Of a DNA stretch of 64,000 nucleotides, positions 48,301 through 61,005 are shown piece after piece; position 1 is the first letter of the stretch; every line of letters starts with the position of its first letter. A model generated the notes under the pieces. That model saw only the letters and a program-made list of their open reading frames with translations. It was not told the DNA's origin and searched no databases. The position numbers and the translations under genes were made by a program. This stretch comes from Trichoplusia ni (lineage: Eukaryota; Arthropoda; Insecta; Lepidoptera; Noctuidae): assembly GCF_003590095.1 (NCBI RefSeq), contig NC_039495.1:62001-126000 (forward strand), given 5' to 3'.

Positions 48301-48915
48301 AATTTCTTACAACGGTATTTTGGGACACCATTAACAAATCAAACACTGTTTCATGTACGAATTTCATGGGCATTTGTAAGATGAACCAACTTCCCTATTA
48401 TAATGGGATCAGGTGGGATCTTACTACTACACAAAGTTAAGTCAATCCTATGCCGTGAAGCACCATCCCCCTTACACAATTACGTCAGTCTTACTTTAAG
48501 CGATGCAGCCCCTAAGATACGAGATAAACAAACATGTCTGCTACCCTCCAAAATAGGAGGCGTGATGAGGGGATTATACAACAGTTTTAGCAAGAATTAC
48601 TTAACTCTCAAAATTCTCGTTCCTACGGAATAAAGTTAAAATAATACGAGTTAATGCAAATACGAAGTTAACTCGGTGTCTCGCGCCTCGAGACTCGGTG
48701 CAACCAACTTTTGATTTAATACCCTTGAATTACTTGAAATACACAGTTTTCTACTTACAAAGGACAAAATAACAAGGGTTCGGTTTATACTTTTCATATC
48801 ATTATTCATTTTGCTAAGTGAAAATCTTTTTGAGAAACTATTCATGATGTTGTTTTTGTAACTGTCTGATGGTTTAGTGCGACTGAAAAATATGATTCTT
48901 GAAATATTCTTTTTA
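48301..48915. other. Non-coding stretch
   Basis: Frames at 48403-48633 (+) and 48651-48845 (-) have no recognisable domain. Slightly GC-richer to 48560. No gene is supported. Confidence 0.4.
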
Positions 48916-49152
48916 CTGGTCTGCTCTAGTGGTTAGTGACCCTGACTGCTATACCGGAGGTCGTGGGTTCGATTCCCACCCAGGAAAAATTTTAGTGCGA
49001 TGAGCACGATTATTTGTTCTGTGTGTAATTTATCTATATTATGTATGTATTTAGAAATATATAAGTATGTTTATCAGTTATCTAGTACTCATTATATAAC
49101 CTCTGCTTAGTTTGAGACTAGGTGGCGTTGTGTGAAAGTTGTGGAAAAAAAA
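48916..49152 (+). mobile_element. tRNA-derived SINE, full length
   Basis: It begins TGGTCTGCTCTAGTGGTTAG (A-box region), has GGTCGTGGGTTCGATTCCCA (B-box), an AT-rich body, and ends GACTAGGTGGCGTTGTGTG and AAAGTTGTGG with an A tail (49145-49152). This copy is the reference for the family in this window. It is not a functional tRNA because no acceptor stem closes. Confidence 0.8.
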
Positions 49153-52100
49153 TTCTTAAAATAAGTTCTATTTAAAAACTTCACAGATTGAATTGCATAA
49201 TATTGTGTTAATTACTTTAAAACAAATGAATGAAGCTTTTATAGCTGAACATTCATTGAGCTTTGTTTTAAAAATAGAGTGCTTGATCTATATTTGTATG
49301 ATGGAAGCAAATGTTTGGATGGATGGATGTTTGTTACTCAATTACGCTGGAACAGATGAGCGAATCTGGATGAAATTACACACATATGATTTATTACCCG
49401 AAATAACACATCTAGGTATACTTTTATCACAGTATGATTTAGCAATGGGGTTTTAGATGCGAAACAGAAAACTATTGTGAATTCTATCATTTTATAGCAG
49501 CACAATAGATATAAAAATCTTTTAATCATATTTAATATTTTTCATGTAAGTACTTGCTGAAGCAGAACACACAAGCTCCCACTAGAATTTTCCAATCCTC
49601 TTAACACTTTCCTATATTTTTCAGGTTAGTCTGAGCTTATAGTCTTAAATCTTTTCTGCAAAACTCAGTGTAGTGGATGTACAATCGACTTCAAAAATCG
49701 GATTTGTCAATGACATCTGACAGGTACAGTCGTCGACAAAACCTGAACAAATTCGTGTAGTTATGAAGTATCAGGGGATGTAACTGCGGGCTTATCAAAT
49801 ATTTATAACGCAATCCTTTTCGAATGATTGCTGTACTAACATTGTGACGCAGTATGGATGTTGAAATTTCTGTTAAAATTTTAGTTTCAGTGAAATACCG
49901 CTGGGTGGCCGCATAATGGCCAGGCAGTGTTTATTGTTAGACAGGTAGATGTGTATAAAATCAGAGCAATTTATATTTTAACGACTTCAAAGTACCCTTT
50001 TACCTACAAATGAAGTGTTGGCAGAGTTATTTACTTACGTCTTGTGCTCCCGACCGTTAACAGAAAGTGAATAATTACGAAAGAGTTGTTTCCTTTTAAA
50101 CGTATAAGTAATATTTCTACAAATAATTATTATGCTAGAAATCCATCAAATGTAATATGAAAATAACATTTATTTTGCAGTTTAATTACAAGACTGAGAT
50201 TTATATAATTTAAACTAAAAAATAAGGTTAAAATATCACGTCCGTCACTCATGGGATCAAATTTTTATCTAAATCAAAATTTACGAAACAGTCCACCTAA
50301 AAAACCTTTAAATCTCGAGATTTTCCCAAAAAATAATCGTGTCAGATTCAGAGCAACTCAAGTCGACATCAAACGCTCAGTTCCTCAGTCGTTGTCAAGT
50401 GTGTATTGTCATCAAGTCTTCACTACTTAGGGATTGACGCCCTCTCAACCCATATTTGCCATACACTCTCATTTCTGAAACTCTTCGTACATTTTACCAG
50501 ATGAAGGTCTGGATTTGGCCGAGTAAAAACTTTTTGCTTGTCACCTCTATTGTAGAGCGCTTATAATGTTTGGTTAATAGGTTTCCTTTAATTTAGTACA
50601 TATATTGATTATTTAAGGTTTTTCTTGTACGATGAATTGGTGTTTTTGTTACGTTTTTATAGCTCCTAAATATCTATTATAATGTTTTGTTTTTTCATCC
50701 TTAAATAAAATAAGAGGATACCAATAAATTAATCAAGTTCACCCGGAGAGCTCTCATCAAAATTAACATAATAAGGTACAATAATTTACCTAATTCAATA
50801 AACTCATGTCCTTTGTTAATTAATTGAATTTCTCCCGTAAAACCGACTCAAACGCCTTTGGAATAGAGTTTATATTTGTCTGTGTACAGAAAGCCAACAT
50901 CCGTACTAACCAATTCTGCCTAGCCTGGCTATAAAACGTGGGGCACATGTCACTCTCCTAGATTGATCGCTGTACCATTCTGAATACGTCACGTCGGTAT
51001 TACAGATACACTACAATTTGTGAGCCCGTGTACATATTTATTTGTTTTACTGCTACTGTCTAGGCTTCCATAGTTATACTTGGATTTGATTTAAATCTTG
51101 GCGCACTGTTGAAAAAAAGTCTTTTTTTAAGTGTTTTTTTTTTGCGAATCAAAGTCAAGTCTTTATATCAATTAGACCAGTATATGGCACTTTTGAATGT
51201 CAAACAATTTATTTATACAATAATTAAAATCTAGATTCAGTGTGTCGGTCAGTCTCCTATTAAAGCTAACGTTAAAGTGTCAACTAGTTTTATAAGTACT
51301 AGCGAGACAACCCACTCAGCCTAACTTAAACTATATTTTAGTTTACGTACAATTATGGTACGTAAGGCGGACTTAATTCTGTGAAGCATTACCAGTCAAC
51401 CTTTGGGTCTAATAGAATAGCAGATGAAAGCATAAATTTTTTTTTAATTAAAAAAATAAGAAAGACGGAACATTATCTTAACAGGACTTTTGCTTTATAC
51501 GTAATTGAGCCAATTACCACTGCCATTTGTGTGATCTATTAATGCCAGACCTCGATACGCATACAATTTAAAAACTAAAGTAACCAAAAATATTGTCTGC
51601 CATTTTATTCACCACTTGCTTACCAAAAACAGTTCCTCATCAAACACTTCAAAGAACATAAAAGTCTGTTACCAAACATACAACCACTTTATCAACAATG
51701 ACCAACATATCCTTACCTACTAAAACAGACCATGGCCATTTGTCCTTTATTACATTTAAAATGATCCGGGTAATCCTGGATTGGCCTATAAACCAGCATC
51801 ATTCGCGACAATCATTGTCGTACATATCGATGCTAAATCCCTTTTGACATCCTATGGGGTATTTCGGTGTAACCCAATGTTGCCAGCCGTACCCAAAGTC
51901 CCCAAACGTTAAAAGGATAATAAAATTTGTATTATGGTGTATTACGGATCGAGTCTTCGTTTGGACAGGATTATATTTAAATAATCGGTACACATTATGC
52001 ATGTGGTTGTTCGGTAAATGTTTGTGGGATATCGAAAGTTGTTTTTGGCCTTTTGTTTTTTTTATGAGGCGGTCATGTAAGATTTTATTAAGATTCTCTT

Positions 52101-52774
52101 TGACATATTTTTTATACATATTACCATTATACATTTCAAAGTTTTGATTGGTTCATTGAAATTGGTTCGTTAGGAGAGAAATGTGGGAACGAAGGAAAGG
52201 AAAACAGGATTATCGACACAAAAACCAAAATATTACAAAAAAAATGTTTCCATTTACAAAATATCACATTTGTGATACATCAAACACAAAGAGAAGTAGA
52301 CATCATGGTATGCCATTAATCTCAAGACCTAATCCTAATCAGTTAAAAACAAGCATACGTCATACGTAAACGGATTCATCTCCCAACTGTAAACCAGCAC
52401 GACAAACACAAATATTCTTTGTTCCCCTAAACTCGCTAATCCCAACATACGTCATGTTTTCTTCCGCAGGTACAACCGGAACAAGTGTAACTATTGGGTG
52501 ACAACTTGTCCTGGCTTCCTCAAACTTCAGACCCGAAGTTTGAACGCCTTTCGAATCTTGCTGAGAAAAGGTATTGACTGTATCCATAGTATTTACGATA
52601 CGGTTAAGATGTATTGAGGTAATTGTACAGGGGAGGAAAATTTTAAGCGAAATAATTTGTTGCTATCAGGTTCCATTTCAAACATATGTACATTCAAATA
52701 AATTGAAATATATGACCTACATTGCTGAAACTATTTTATTGTTACTCATAATATCGTATTAACTCTGTTCCTCC
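49153..52774. other. Long non-coding stretch
   Basis: No gene or clear repeat. Frames at 49193-49456, 49338-49529, 51799-52134, 51854-52147, 52181-52369 and 52360-52587 are on conflicting strands and unrecognised. A GGATG run lies at 49317-49331. CAAACTTC/GAAGTTTG forms an 8-bp hairpin at 52521-52542. The region 50340-50540 is slightly GC-richer. Confidence 0.45.
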
Positions 52775-52920
52775 ATTTTCTGTGTGGGATCGGCGCAACT
52801 TTTCCATTCATGTATACTAATTGTATCTCTCATATCCTCCACTAGTACCTTTCTTATTATTTTTCTGTTTAAATCAATATTTTTGATTGTCTTTCACATA
52901 TTCCTTGTGCCATACACCTA
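52775..52920 (+). repeat. Relic of a LINE-associated dispersed repeat
   Basis: TGTGTGGGATCGGCGCAACT, CTCTCATATCCTCCACTAGT and ACCTTTCTTATT follow a pattern I know from lepidopteran LINE-flanking repeat. The match is from memory and partial. Confidence 0.35.
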
Positions 52921-53964
52921 TCTCATTATTTAATTACGATATTGAAATAAACAAAAACATCCGCTTTGTACAACTACTGTTTATGTGCCTAAAAATATCG
53001 TGTGTTCCTTTCAAATAGTCGACGTACTAAGAAAAAAAATGCTGTCTATTTTACTCCAAAATAGGTCTTATGAATTTTGTTGACATTCTATGAAATGATT
53101 TGTGAGTGAGAGATGACAACTAGTAGGTACGGGGTTCATAAATCATGTTCCTAACTAAGGGGCGAGTTTCGTGGTATTTTTATAATGTCGCGCTTACTAG
53201 ACCGTGGAGTTCGCCTCAAATGATGACAGGCTATAAAAATAGGAATTTATGAAAAATAAAATTGTGTTTTCAGTACTATAGTTTTGTTATCGAATAAACT
53301 AAAATAAACCCTTATTTTTAAGTGGCTCAACCCAAAGCGGGGAGGAGTCCTTTGATAATTCTCACCCGGAAAAAATACTTTTTGAAGTGGAAACATCGTT
53401 GGTCTGAGATGATAAAATAATGCTTAGCAATAACTCGACTACAACAATGATCGATTGGTATCGGTCACCACGTCCATGACCTGCGTGTGCGTTTGCTGTA
53501 TGAATTCAACATTTGTCTAAGATTAAGCCATGCATTTCCTTTTCTCTCTTACTCTTACTTACTCTTCAGATCCGGGAAAATCTAAAAATTCAACAGAAAT
53601 CATACTACTGGCACATTGTTCCTCAGAAAACAATGGATTCGTACACGGTTAGGTAACAAGCAAACAAGGACGGAACAAAGCGAGTATCCACAAATAGACT
53701 TCAACAAACCTGCGCTCATTTGGGCTAATCTTACAGAAGTAGTTCTCAAGTACATCTGATACGGAGTTACCAACTTATATATTCTAGATAAAACTTCAAA
53801 ATGAATAGATTTTTGGTTGACTAAGGGAAATTCGCTACATTGTATTTCGTTTCAGAGCGTATAATACTTACTCGTATTGGGGATTAGAATGATGTCCACA
53901 TTTACTTTTTATAGCAGTTTTACTCTGAGTATTATTGTGGCATTTTATACGCACAATAATCGAT
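52921..53964. other. Non-coding stretch
   Basis: AT-rich with a slightly GC-richer part at 53130-53230. I see nothing to annotate. Confidence 0.45.
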
Positions 53965-54055
53965 AACACATTGGTATAAGCAAGGATTTGAAACTACCTC
54001 CTTTCACAGTCTACAACGACAGTCAAACGGTTACACCACTAGTCTAACACTGTTA
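53965..54055 (-). repeat. Head of a decayed tRNA-derived SINE, second family
   Basis: On the minus strand GTTAGACTAGTGGTGTAACC resembles an A-box region and GAGGTAGTTTCAAATCCTTG a decayed B-box, followed by CTTATACCAATGTG. The sequence differs from the SINE family at 48916. Confidence 0.45.
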
Positions 54056-55560
54056 TAGTATACAAAGTCTTATATCTACATTATTATCTGAATAAACACC
54101 GTGACATAGAGAAAAACGAGACGCTTTAGGTAACCTAAGGCGTATTTTAGGAGACTCCGGTTGAAATAAATACTCTTTCGGTAGCATTTTTGCCAGAAGC
54201 TTACCTTTTACAATTTTCAAGAAATCTCCTAATGATACTTTTTTTCTTCAGAATATTACTTTCCCCAGTACTTTGTATTGTCTCATCGATGCATAGCGCG
54301 AAAAGCTCACGGCCTGTCCCTTGTCAGAAGTCGAGCTTAAGAGCTGATTTCTGCTTAAACATGGGACTAATATATTCAACAAAATGTCCACACCCAAATG
54401 GCCTGATGGCGACAAGGATTACCGATGTACATAATTAGCATAAAGATTTGTGTTTTAATTAAATTTAAAGCAATCATAGGACAACAACAATGGGGAATCC
54501 AATTTCAATTATGGATGGCAACAAGAAAGATGCCGCCTAAAGCACACTAAATGTCTTAAATACCGTAGGGAATTTTAGACTGCTAATATTGGTTAATACT
54601 GCCAATCTGTATACACGTCATTGCTAGGAAAAGGCCTCTTAGTAAGCTACAATTGTCAATTTCAGGTTTTTACACGTGATAGAAGGTTTGGGTATTACAT
54701 CCTGCTTTATCGTCCACATCATCTGATACAAATTTCAGGTATTTATCGTTTTTTTTTTGTGTTTAGTGATCATGGTTTGATTTGCAACTGTTTTAGACAA
54801 TACCTACAATGATACACATGAAACTTTGACCTCATACATACTTATAAATACTAACGTTTCCATTCCAGATAATCTTAAAGAAAGTCATGGATTACTTAAA
54901 GCTCAGTACGAAATGACTGAACCGACGTATGTTTAAGATAAATCCCTTTCCACAGAACCCTTTGGAATATCCAACAGGTCTTAAGGCCTTTGTGTAGTGT
55001 AACCCTTTGAAGTTGCGAAAATTACAAGGATAATTAGTAAGGTCAAAGTCTTATCTTGAGAAAATTTTAATTTGTAACAATTTCTGAGGAAATACTGGGT
55101 TGTTGAGTTTGTTCCTAGTTTTTTTATCTCTTTAAATTGTCTCAAGGTTAGGGGTTTTCCTTAAAAAAATAGGATACAGTATCAGTCCATAATTAACAGT
55201 CACAAACGTGTTACTAACTGTAAAAAAACCTTGACAATTGCTTAACGTACGGCCTCATCCATTAAAAGACAAAAAATGAGTTAAGAAAATGTCATTGATA
55301 GCAAGAAACATCTGCACATTAACCACATTATCGAGTAATAATCAAATGACAAAGAATTTAATATCTCCAACTTATTTCCTGGAATTTATTGAGACTAGCG
55401 CAGTGATAGTTTCATGCTTTTTTACTAGAACGAGTCTGGAGTTTGAAAGCGTTAATCCGATTTATATCTCTTATTGTCAAGTTTATGTGGTGACCATACT
55501 TTCGAACCATGATTATTTTGTATTTATTTCCGGGTGAAAAATTATCTCATGACTGCGCGA
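54056..55560. other. Non-coding stretch
   Basis: No gene is supported. Frames at 54190-54438, 54621-54812 and 55289-55537 lack any recognisable domain. Confidence 0.45.
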
Positions 55561-55735
55561 GGCCCTGGCTTTGGGCCCCACCCTGGCTTTGGGTTAGGAG
55601 GAAGGGAGTGTCAGACTTTTATTGACTAATAATTACCCATATCACTTTCTTTGCCATCCACGTACTGGAGCCGCAGTAACCCTTTCAGACAATCCGGCTG
55701 CTCTGGCTGGCATCGACCCTAGAGAGCCATATCTT
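55561..55735 (+). repeat. GC-rich dispersed repeat relic with CCCTGGCTTTGGG duplication
   Basis: GGCCCTGGCTTTGGG and CACCCTGGCTTTGGG form a short direct duplication, followed by GGAAGGGAGTGTCAGACTTT, AGCCGCAGTAACCCTTTCAG and CTGGCTGGCATCGACCCTAG. The order resembles a common lepidopteran repeat with AAGGGAGTGTCAGACTCTTA. The class is not determined. Confidence 0.45.
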
Positions 55736-55847
55736 GCTAGTATTTCTTGAAGGTGCGCAATTACGACACTGGCCTTTTCCGTTATACTCAGCACTTAGCT
55801 TCTGCATTCCCACTCACATTTTATTTATCTTTGGCCTGTCTTTGAAA

Positions 55848-55893
55848 CAAGTCTCACAAGTCCGACTTCTACTTGACCAGTTTCACGCGATCT
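55848..55893 (+). repeat. 3' tail fragment of the dispersed repeat
   Basis: AGTCTCACAAGTCCGACTTC and TACTTGACCAGTTT match the terminal segment of the repeat at 34030-34258. Confidence 0.5.
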
Positions 55894-56194
55894 TGTCACG
55901 CTACTACATAAATATTTATAGCTACAATGAAGACAACAAAAGAAATATAAAATATAACCTCTAGTTTCCTTCCCCGTTTCATAGTTACCCTACCCTAAAA
56001 TCAAGCGGAAGAGATTTAACGCTTTATTTTTATCGCGAGAGAAACTTCTGGTTGCTTTACTCAATTGATCTACTGCCGCTTTCTAAACATATTTATTTAC
56101 TCTCTGTCTGGCTTATACTGGCTTAGAACGTTTGTCGACTAGATTGGGAGTTCCGTTTAGCTATTGTTTTCTTTTCATAGGTTTTTTCTTTATA

Positions 56195-56525
56195 TTCTGA
56201 AGCTTCGCTGTCTCTCCGTCTCTTCGTCAGCTGGCTCTATCTCAGGAACTGTGATAGCTAGAGAGTTGTAATTTTCATAGATTATTGATATCTGTTGCCG
56301 CTTTCGATCGATAAAGATCAAGGTAATGCAACGTTGGTTACCTTTATTTTGTTGGTGGATGAAAAATAACTTAGAGTGTAACTTAGAGTAATACCTTAGG
56401 GTAACCACAAAAATATGGCTTATCTTTAGCCTAGGCTTACCACAAAAATGTGGTGCAAATTAAGCCTATTTCTACGGAACCCTTAGTATTTCGATTCTAC
56501 CTCGCATTCGACTGTTACAGCTTGG
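56195..56525 (+). repeat. Dispersed repeat copy with internal insertion
   Basis: CTGGCTCTATCTCAGGAACT, GTGATAGCTAGAGAGTTGTA, ATCTGTTGCCGCTTTCGATC, CTACGGAACCCTTAGTATTT and CCTCGCATTCGACTGTTAC occur in family order. The middle part is longer than in other copies and holds a local duplication around CCACAAAAATATGGC / CCACAAAAATGTGG (56405-56452). The minus-strand frame 56190-56408 lies over it. Confidence 0.55.
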
Positions 56526-59500
56526 TTCTTGAAAATGGCGGTGCTACTTGCTGAGTATATGCAGATATTTTGAATGTCATACTTTTGTATGATGCCCTTA
56601 TTTCTTTAAAAAAAACCTGTTGATGAAATATAATTATACATACGGATCCCATAAAAAAATATTTTATCACATAATACAAATTAATTACAAACTAATATTC
56701 CTATACACTAATCTAAAATCTGTTCAAAATTAAAAATATTCTTAAGAAAAGTCAAATAAATTAAATACATCACTATCAGCTGTCCTAAGCACCCAAAATT
56801 AAATTTTCAATATAACATTACTGACTGACATTTAAACATAAACAGATTGGAAGCGAAATTCACGGTAACACAATCAGGTCATTATTCAAAGACTTCGCAA
56901 ATCAAGGGACACGGACCTGTCCAAAATAATAATTTCAAAAACAACAACAAAGGAGATTCTCTTTGTAAACAAACAGTGAAGTGCTTTCCAGTTATCCGCT
57001 ATCCGGTTGGTAACGGATGAAACCAGATCAAACCGGATTAGACAAGTCCAATATTTTTGTTTACAAAAGTGTATTTGTTTTTAAAGGGAAATTACCCTCG
57101 ATTGACATTGTCTCTTAGATGTCGAGATCGGCTGTCGCGGACTCCCGGAGGCATTTCTACTTAGTTCATATTTCGTATGCTCCCTTTGTAGTTTGAAGAT
57201 AAATACTAAAGATGTTTGAATAATTCTGTTTTTCAATACGAAAGGTTTTTAAAAGTATTCTGTCATGACGTATTAGAGAAATGTAAGTTATTAGGTGAGC
57301 AAAAGGAATGTTTTCAAAAGGTTGTTTTGTAGATTTTTTTATGATTTATCTAGCTTAATGTTTTTTGTACATGACATGTGAGCTTATTTAATCGATTAGA
57401 ACTTCTGAATAGCTATACTTACCGATTTATGCACAATGAGAATAATTTGGACATCACTTGTGACACCGTTTTTTTTCACACATTTCTATTATAATTGAGA
57501 ATCCTTTAAGCTTCCAAGAACAATAGCAATTTGGCAACAAAGAAAAGTAAAGAAAATACTTAAATTAAAAACCCAAGAATATGAACATCAAGAAAAGCTC
57601 TCAATATAGGGTAACTCCAATTTAACGAAAGAAAAATAACGTAATCTTTATTGCCTACTACTTTTTTCACTTAAAAGTCACCCTTTCCGTTTCCAATTAA
57701 AAATGTCCATACATCCACACAGGTCGGGACTTCTCACACGTACCGATGGCCCAATTAAATACGCCATTCACCAGAGGGTTAATTAAGAAGAAAATTATCT
57801 CCTCAAACAAGGACGGGCGTAACATGCGCTGGTACGAGTAATGAGCGAATAGTTCAAGAAATTGTTCTTTAGGTTAAGGGAATATTATTAGGTTAATTGA
57901 ATATTGTTCTTTCTATTGGTTTCATTTGATTTCTGATGTAATGATAGTGGTATCGTCTTAACAAGGATTTAATAAAAAAAAAATAAGAAAAAAAATATTT
58001 TGTGTAAATTTTGTAACCTTTCATTAATTACACTTTAATATAAAATATTACAAACGGATTCATTTTAGAGAATTCAAAAAAGGCTTTCAATTCGTAGGTA
58101 TTTTTTTTATCTTTTCCCGACAGAACTTCTGACACAGTTTGATGTTTTTGCCAACAAATACCAATTTTGATGTTTTTTATGTGAGTATTTATAGTTGTCG
58201 TTTGGTCCCAAAAATAATATCAAGATTTCCTCAATAGTTTTTATTAAAAGTCGGTTCTATGTGCCTCTTGATAAAATAACACTATGAAATTATTCCATAC
58301 AGAAGTAGAAACAATTTCTCTTTAATACTTTTTAATATTGTGCAAACAGCTTTAAGTCTGTAACTTGCAAAACAATATAAACTGAACGACCGCTTGAAAC
58401 TGAAATATGGTTGGAATTCCAACAGGAATGCCTACTCGCACTGAATTATAGCTAATGAGACGAATATTAAAGGAATTGATGACGCGACGGCCATTTTGTT
58501 TTTTTCTCCGTGTTTTTCTAACGAGAAACGAGGTTCGGGATTACTTCGATTTGTTTTTGAATTAAGGAGCTTAGAGGTTTGTTCATTGTATTATTTAAGA
58601 CAAACGCTTAATACCACACGTGTAGGATAAAGTGCTGTTATTTGAAAATGAACTTTAGTGCAACGATATAAGTGTGGTATTACCTATGATGTAGTCTACT
58701 CTATGATAGTGCGGAACTTTTGATCGAGCATTAAGTACAAACATACCATTTTTTGTAGGCTAGAATAAATTGTACTGAAATGTGTCCTTCAATTCAAGCA
58801 AAGATGTCTCGCAGAAAATTTAATAATACAATACTAAGTTACTTGGTCCTTGTTTCATGAGACTTGAACTTAACGTAGTTAATTAAAATTTCCCAATTAT
58901 GTGCGAAGTAATAACAGATTCAGTGACCTTTACAAATAATTAAAATATGCAGGATATTTTAATTATACTCGTACTTTTGATGTCTCAAATGATCCCAAAA
59001 CGCACGTCTCAGACACCGTACAAGATAATGCCAGAAAACAATTTAATTATACAAAGTGACTAAAAACACCATCTTGTAAATGTTGCCATGCAAATCTGGC
59101 AATAGGGAAAACAGAGTGAATCAACTGGCACGCCATGCCAGTTACTGAGACCATAAGGAAAATGAATGTTACGAAAATTGGGAGGAAAATTAACTACGAT
59201 GTTGTATTTTTTTAGATTTTAAGCTTGAATAACTGATAGGATATTGTTGTGGTGAATTTATTCTAATTTTTCACTCAGAAAATATTTTCCGGTTAAGCTT
59301 ATTAGCGTTCAAAAAATAAATTATACCCCATCTGTTTAGTTATTTGAAACAAATAAACAGTCTTAAAATAGAGAATCTAAAGTCGAACAACTAGTTTTAC
59401 TAAGTGATATCGCGTTGCCTAGGTTACTGAATTGAGGTCAGATAGACAGTAACTCGGCTCGAAAGTTACTATTAAAATAACAATTCTTTTAACATTTATG

Positions 59501-59975
59501 ATATATTTGATTCGGTAATCTTCATTTGTTTTTTTTTGGTCTACTCATCCTTTTTTAGTGCCAGAGCGACCTGAGTGATGTAAATCACTATATAAAAAGA
59601 ATAAAACAAAAGATCTTCACTTCCCTGTTATAAACCTTACATCTTCCGAAATAGAAAACACAATAACTAACGCACACAACATAATTTACAGCAATCTTAT
59701 AGTCCGGTAAAACAGAGAAAACTTCTAATACCTTTAACTATCTTTTAAAATTGTGTTAAAACCCTCGCTTCTAAGTCGGTTTTCTTTGGCTTAATTAAAT
59801 AAAAATATCTCGCTCCTGAATCGCTTATCGATCTAAGGAAAGCTGATAAAAGGAATAGATATGATCTTTGTGCAGCGATAATGGAGAGCCAGCTGTGAAG
59901 TGGCTTTGTGTTGGGGCCATTAAAACCGCGACTTCAATTAAATCTAATTTTCAGGGAAAAAGTATGATCTCTACT
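56526..59975. other. Long non-coding stretch
   Basis: No gene, intact transposon or strong regulatory signal was recognised. It is AT-rich throughout, with few open frames. Confidence 0.5.
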
Positions 59976-60240
59976 AGCCTATCGTCCTAGCCTTTTCCCA
60001 ACTATGTTAGGGTCAGCTTTCGTTAAACACAAGCGACTGCGTATCTAACCGCCAAAACCCGATTACCTGGCTACACAATACCCCTTAGTCGAACTGTTTG
60101 TCACACTTTCTAGCTTCTGACTACCCGTAACGACTGTCAAAAATATGTAAACAATATCAGGGACCCACAATTTAACGTGACTTCTGAAACAAGGACACTT
60201 ACCGATCGTATCAAGTCTAGCTTAACCTGTATTCGATCAA
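59976..60240 (+). repeat. Dispersed LINE-tail repeat
   Basis: CCCAACTATGTTAGGGTCAG, AGCGACTGCGTATCTAACCG, GATTACCTGGCTACACAATA and GCTTCTGACTACCCGTAACG follow the order of a very common lepidopteran repeat that I associate with the 3' part of non-LTR retroelements. No coding frame is present. Confidence 0.55.
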
Positions 60241-60303
60241 CTTGTGCAGTTGTAGTTTAGCCACGAGCTTCAAAATGTATCCTGACAACAGCATAAGCAG
60301 AAA

Positions 60304-60783
60304 GTGCCTATTTTCAATATAATAATAATAATAGCCAAGAAGATTAGCCAGTCCTTACCATCTGTCAAGTGTCACATACCTCTACAAGGTGCAGGAGTAT
60401 ACAAACTAGATTGTGACTGCGGCCTCTCTTACATCGGTCAAACCAAACGAAGCATAGGGACCCGCGTTAAAGAACACATAGCTGACGTCAAACACCGCCG
60501 CTCAACGAAGTCTGCAGTCGCCGAACATGCTGAAGGTTCCAGCCATTATATTAGATTTGACCAACCACAGATCCTCGCTAAAGAATCCAAATTCCTACCT
60601 AGGATGTTTCGCGAGGCTATTGAGATTAAAAAACACCCTAATTTCAATAGAGAAGATGGCTGGAAGATATCACCTACTTGGGATCCAATAATAAATAAAC
60701 TCAAGGCCAAACCCAAGAGCAGCGCTGCAAGACATCAAGACACAGTGAGCTCATACTGCGTAGGTCGGACCACAAATAATTAA
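60304..60783 (+). pseudogene. GIY-YIG endonuclease C-terminus of a Penelope-like protein
   Basis: The frame holds GVY (60394-60402, frame residues 31-33), a CDC pair (residues 37-39), YIG (60430-60438, residues 43-45), then QTKRSIGTRVKEH with the conserved Arg (residue 54), and a basic, serine-rich tail to TTNN. The GIY-YIG fold with cysteines between its two motifs is the endonuclease that Penelope-like elements fuse behind their reverse transcriptase, where it nicks target DNA. The reverse transcriptase itself (roughly 600 residues in complete elements) is missing, so this is a dead fragment. The apparent start (GTG at 60304, then an isoleucine run) is flanking sequence. The frame is free of stops, fitting a young insertion. 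Confidence 0.85.
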
Positions 60784-60929
60784 TTAAAATATGAAGGTAG
60801 AACGAGCAACATCTTCTGTCAAGACGAACGCCATCTCAGTCTGCCCGTGACCATGATACCTGCAAAGGTTTCGAAACGTCGGGAACTAAAATCTAAAATT
60901 AAACCGCGATAAAATCCGTAAAAGTAGTT
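60330..60929 (+). mobile_element. Penelope-like retroelement, 5'-truncated (copy B)
   Basis: About 600 bp: the C-terminal endonuclease part of the single protein (to the stop at 60781-60783), then a 146-bp 3' untranslated segment ending TTTCATTTC. The 3' 243 bp are nearly identical to copy A (26485-26727), and the last 54 bp equal copy C (29313-29366). The left limit is placed after the ATA-rich run near 60320 and is approximate. No target duplication could be assigned. Confidence 0.8.
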
Positions 60930-61005
60930 TCATTTCAATGTCTAACATTCGCGTAAACCTAAGAAACCACTAAATAATAATAGCCTTTTATTCCAAAACA
61001 TAGGA

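Noticed and set aside
48403..48633. 76-codon frame with plausible composition
   Set aside because: No domain, no start context, and it lies just after a fragment of a dispersed repeat.
51799..52147. Opposed frames of 111 and 97 codons
   Set aside because: No recognisable motif; the two frames are shadows of each other and there is no promoter or splice evidence.
52521..52542. 8-bp hairpin CAAACTTC/GAAGTTTG
   Set aside because: Short enough to be expected by chance in 64 kb.
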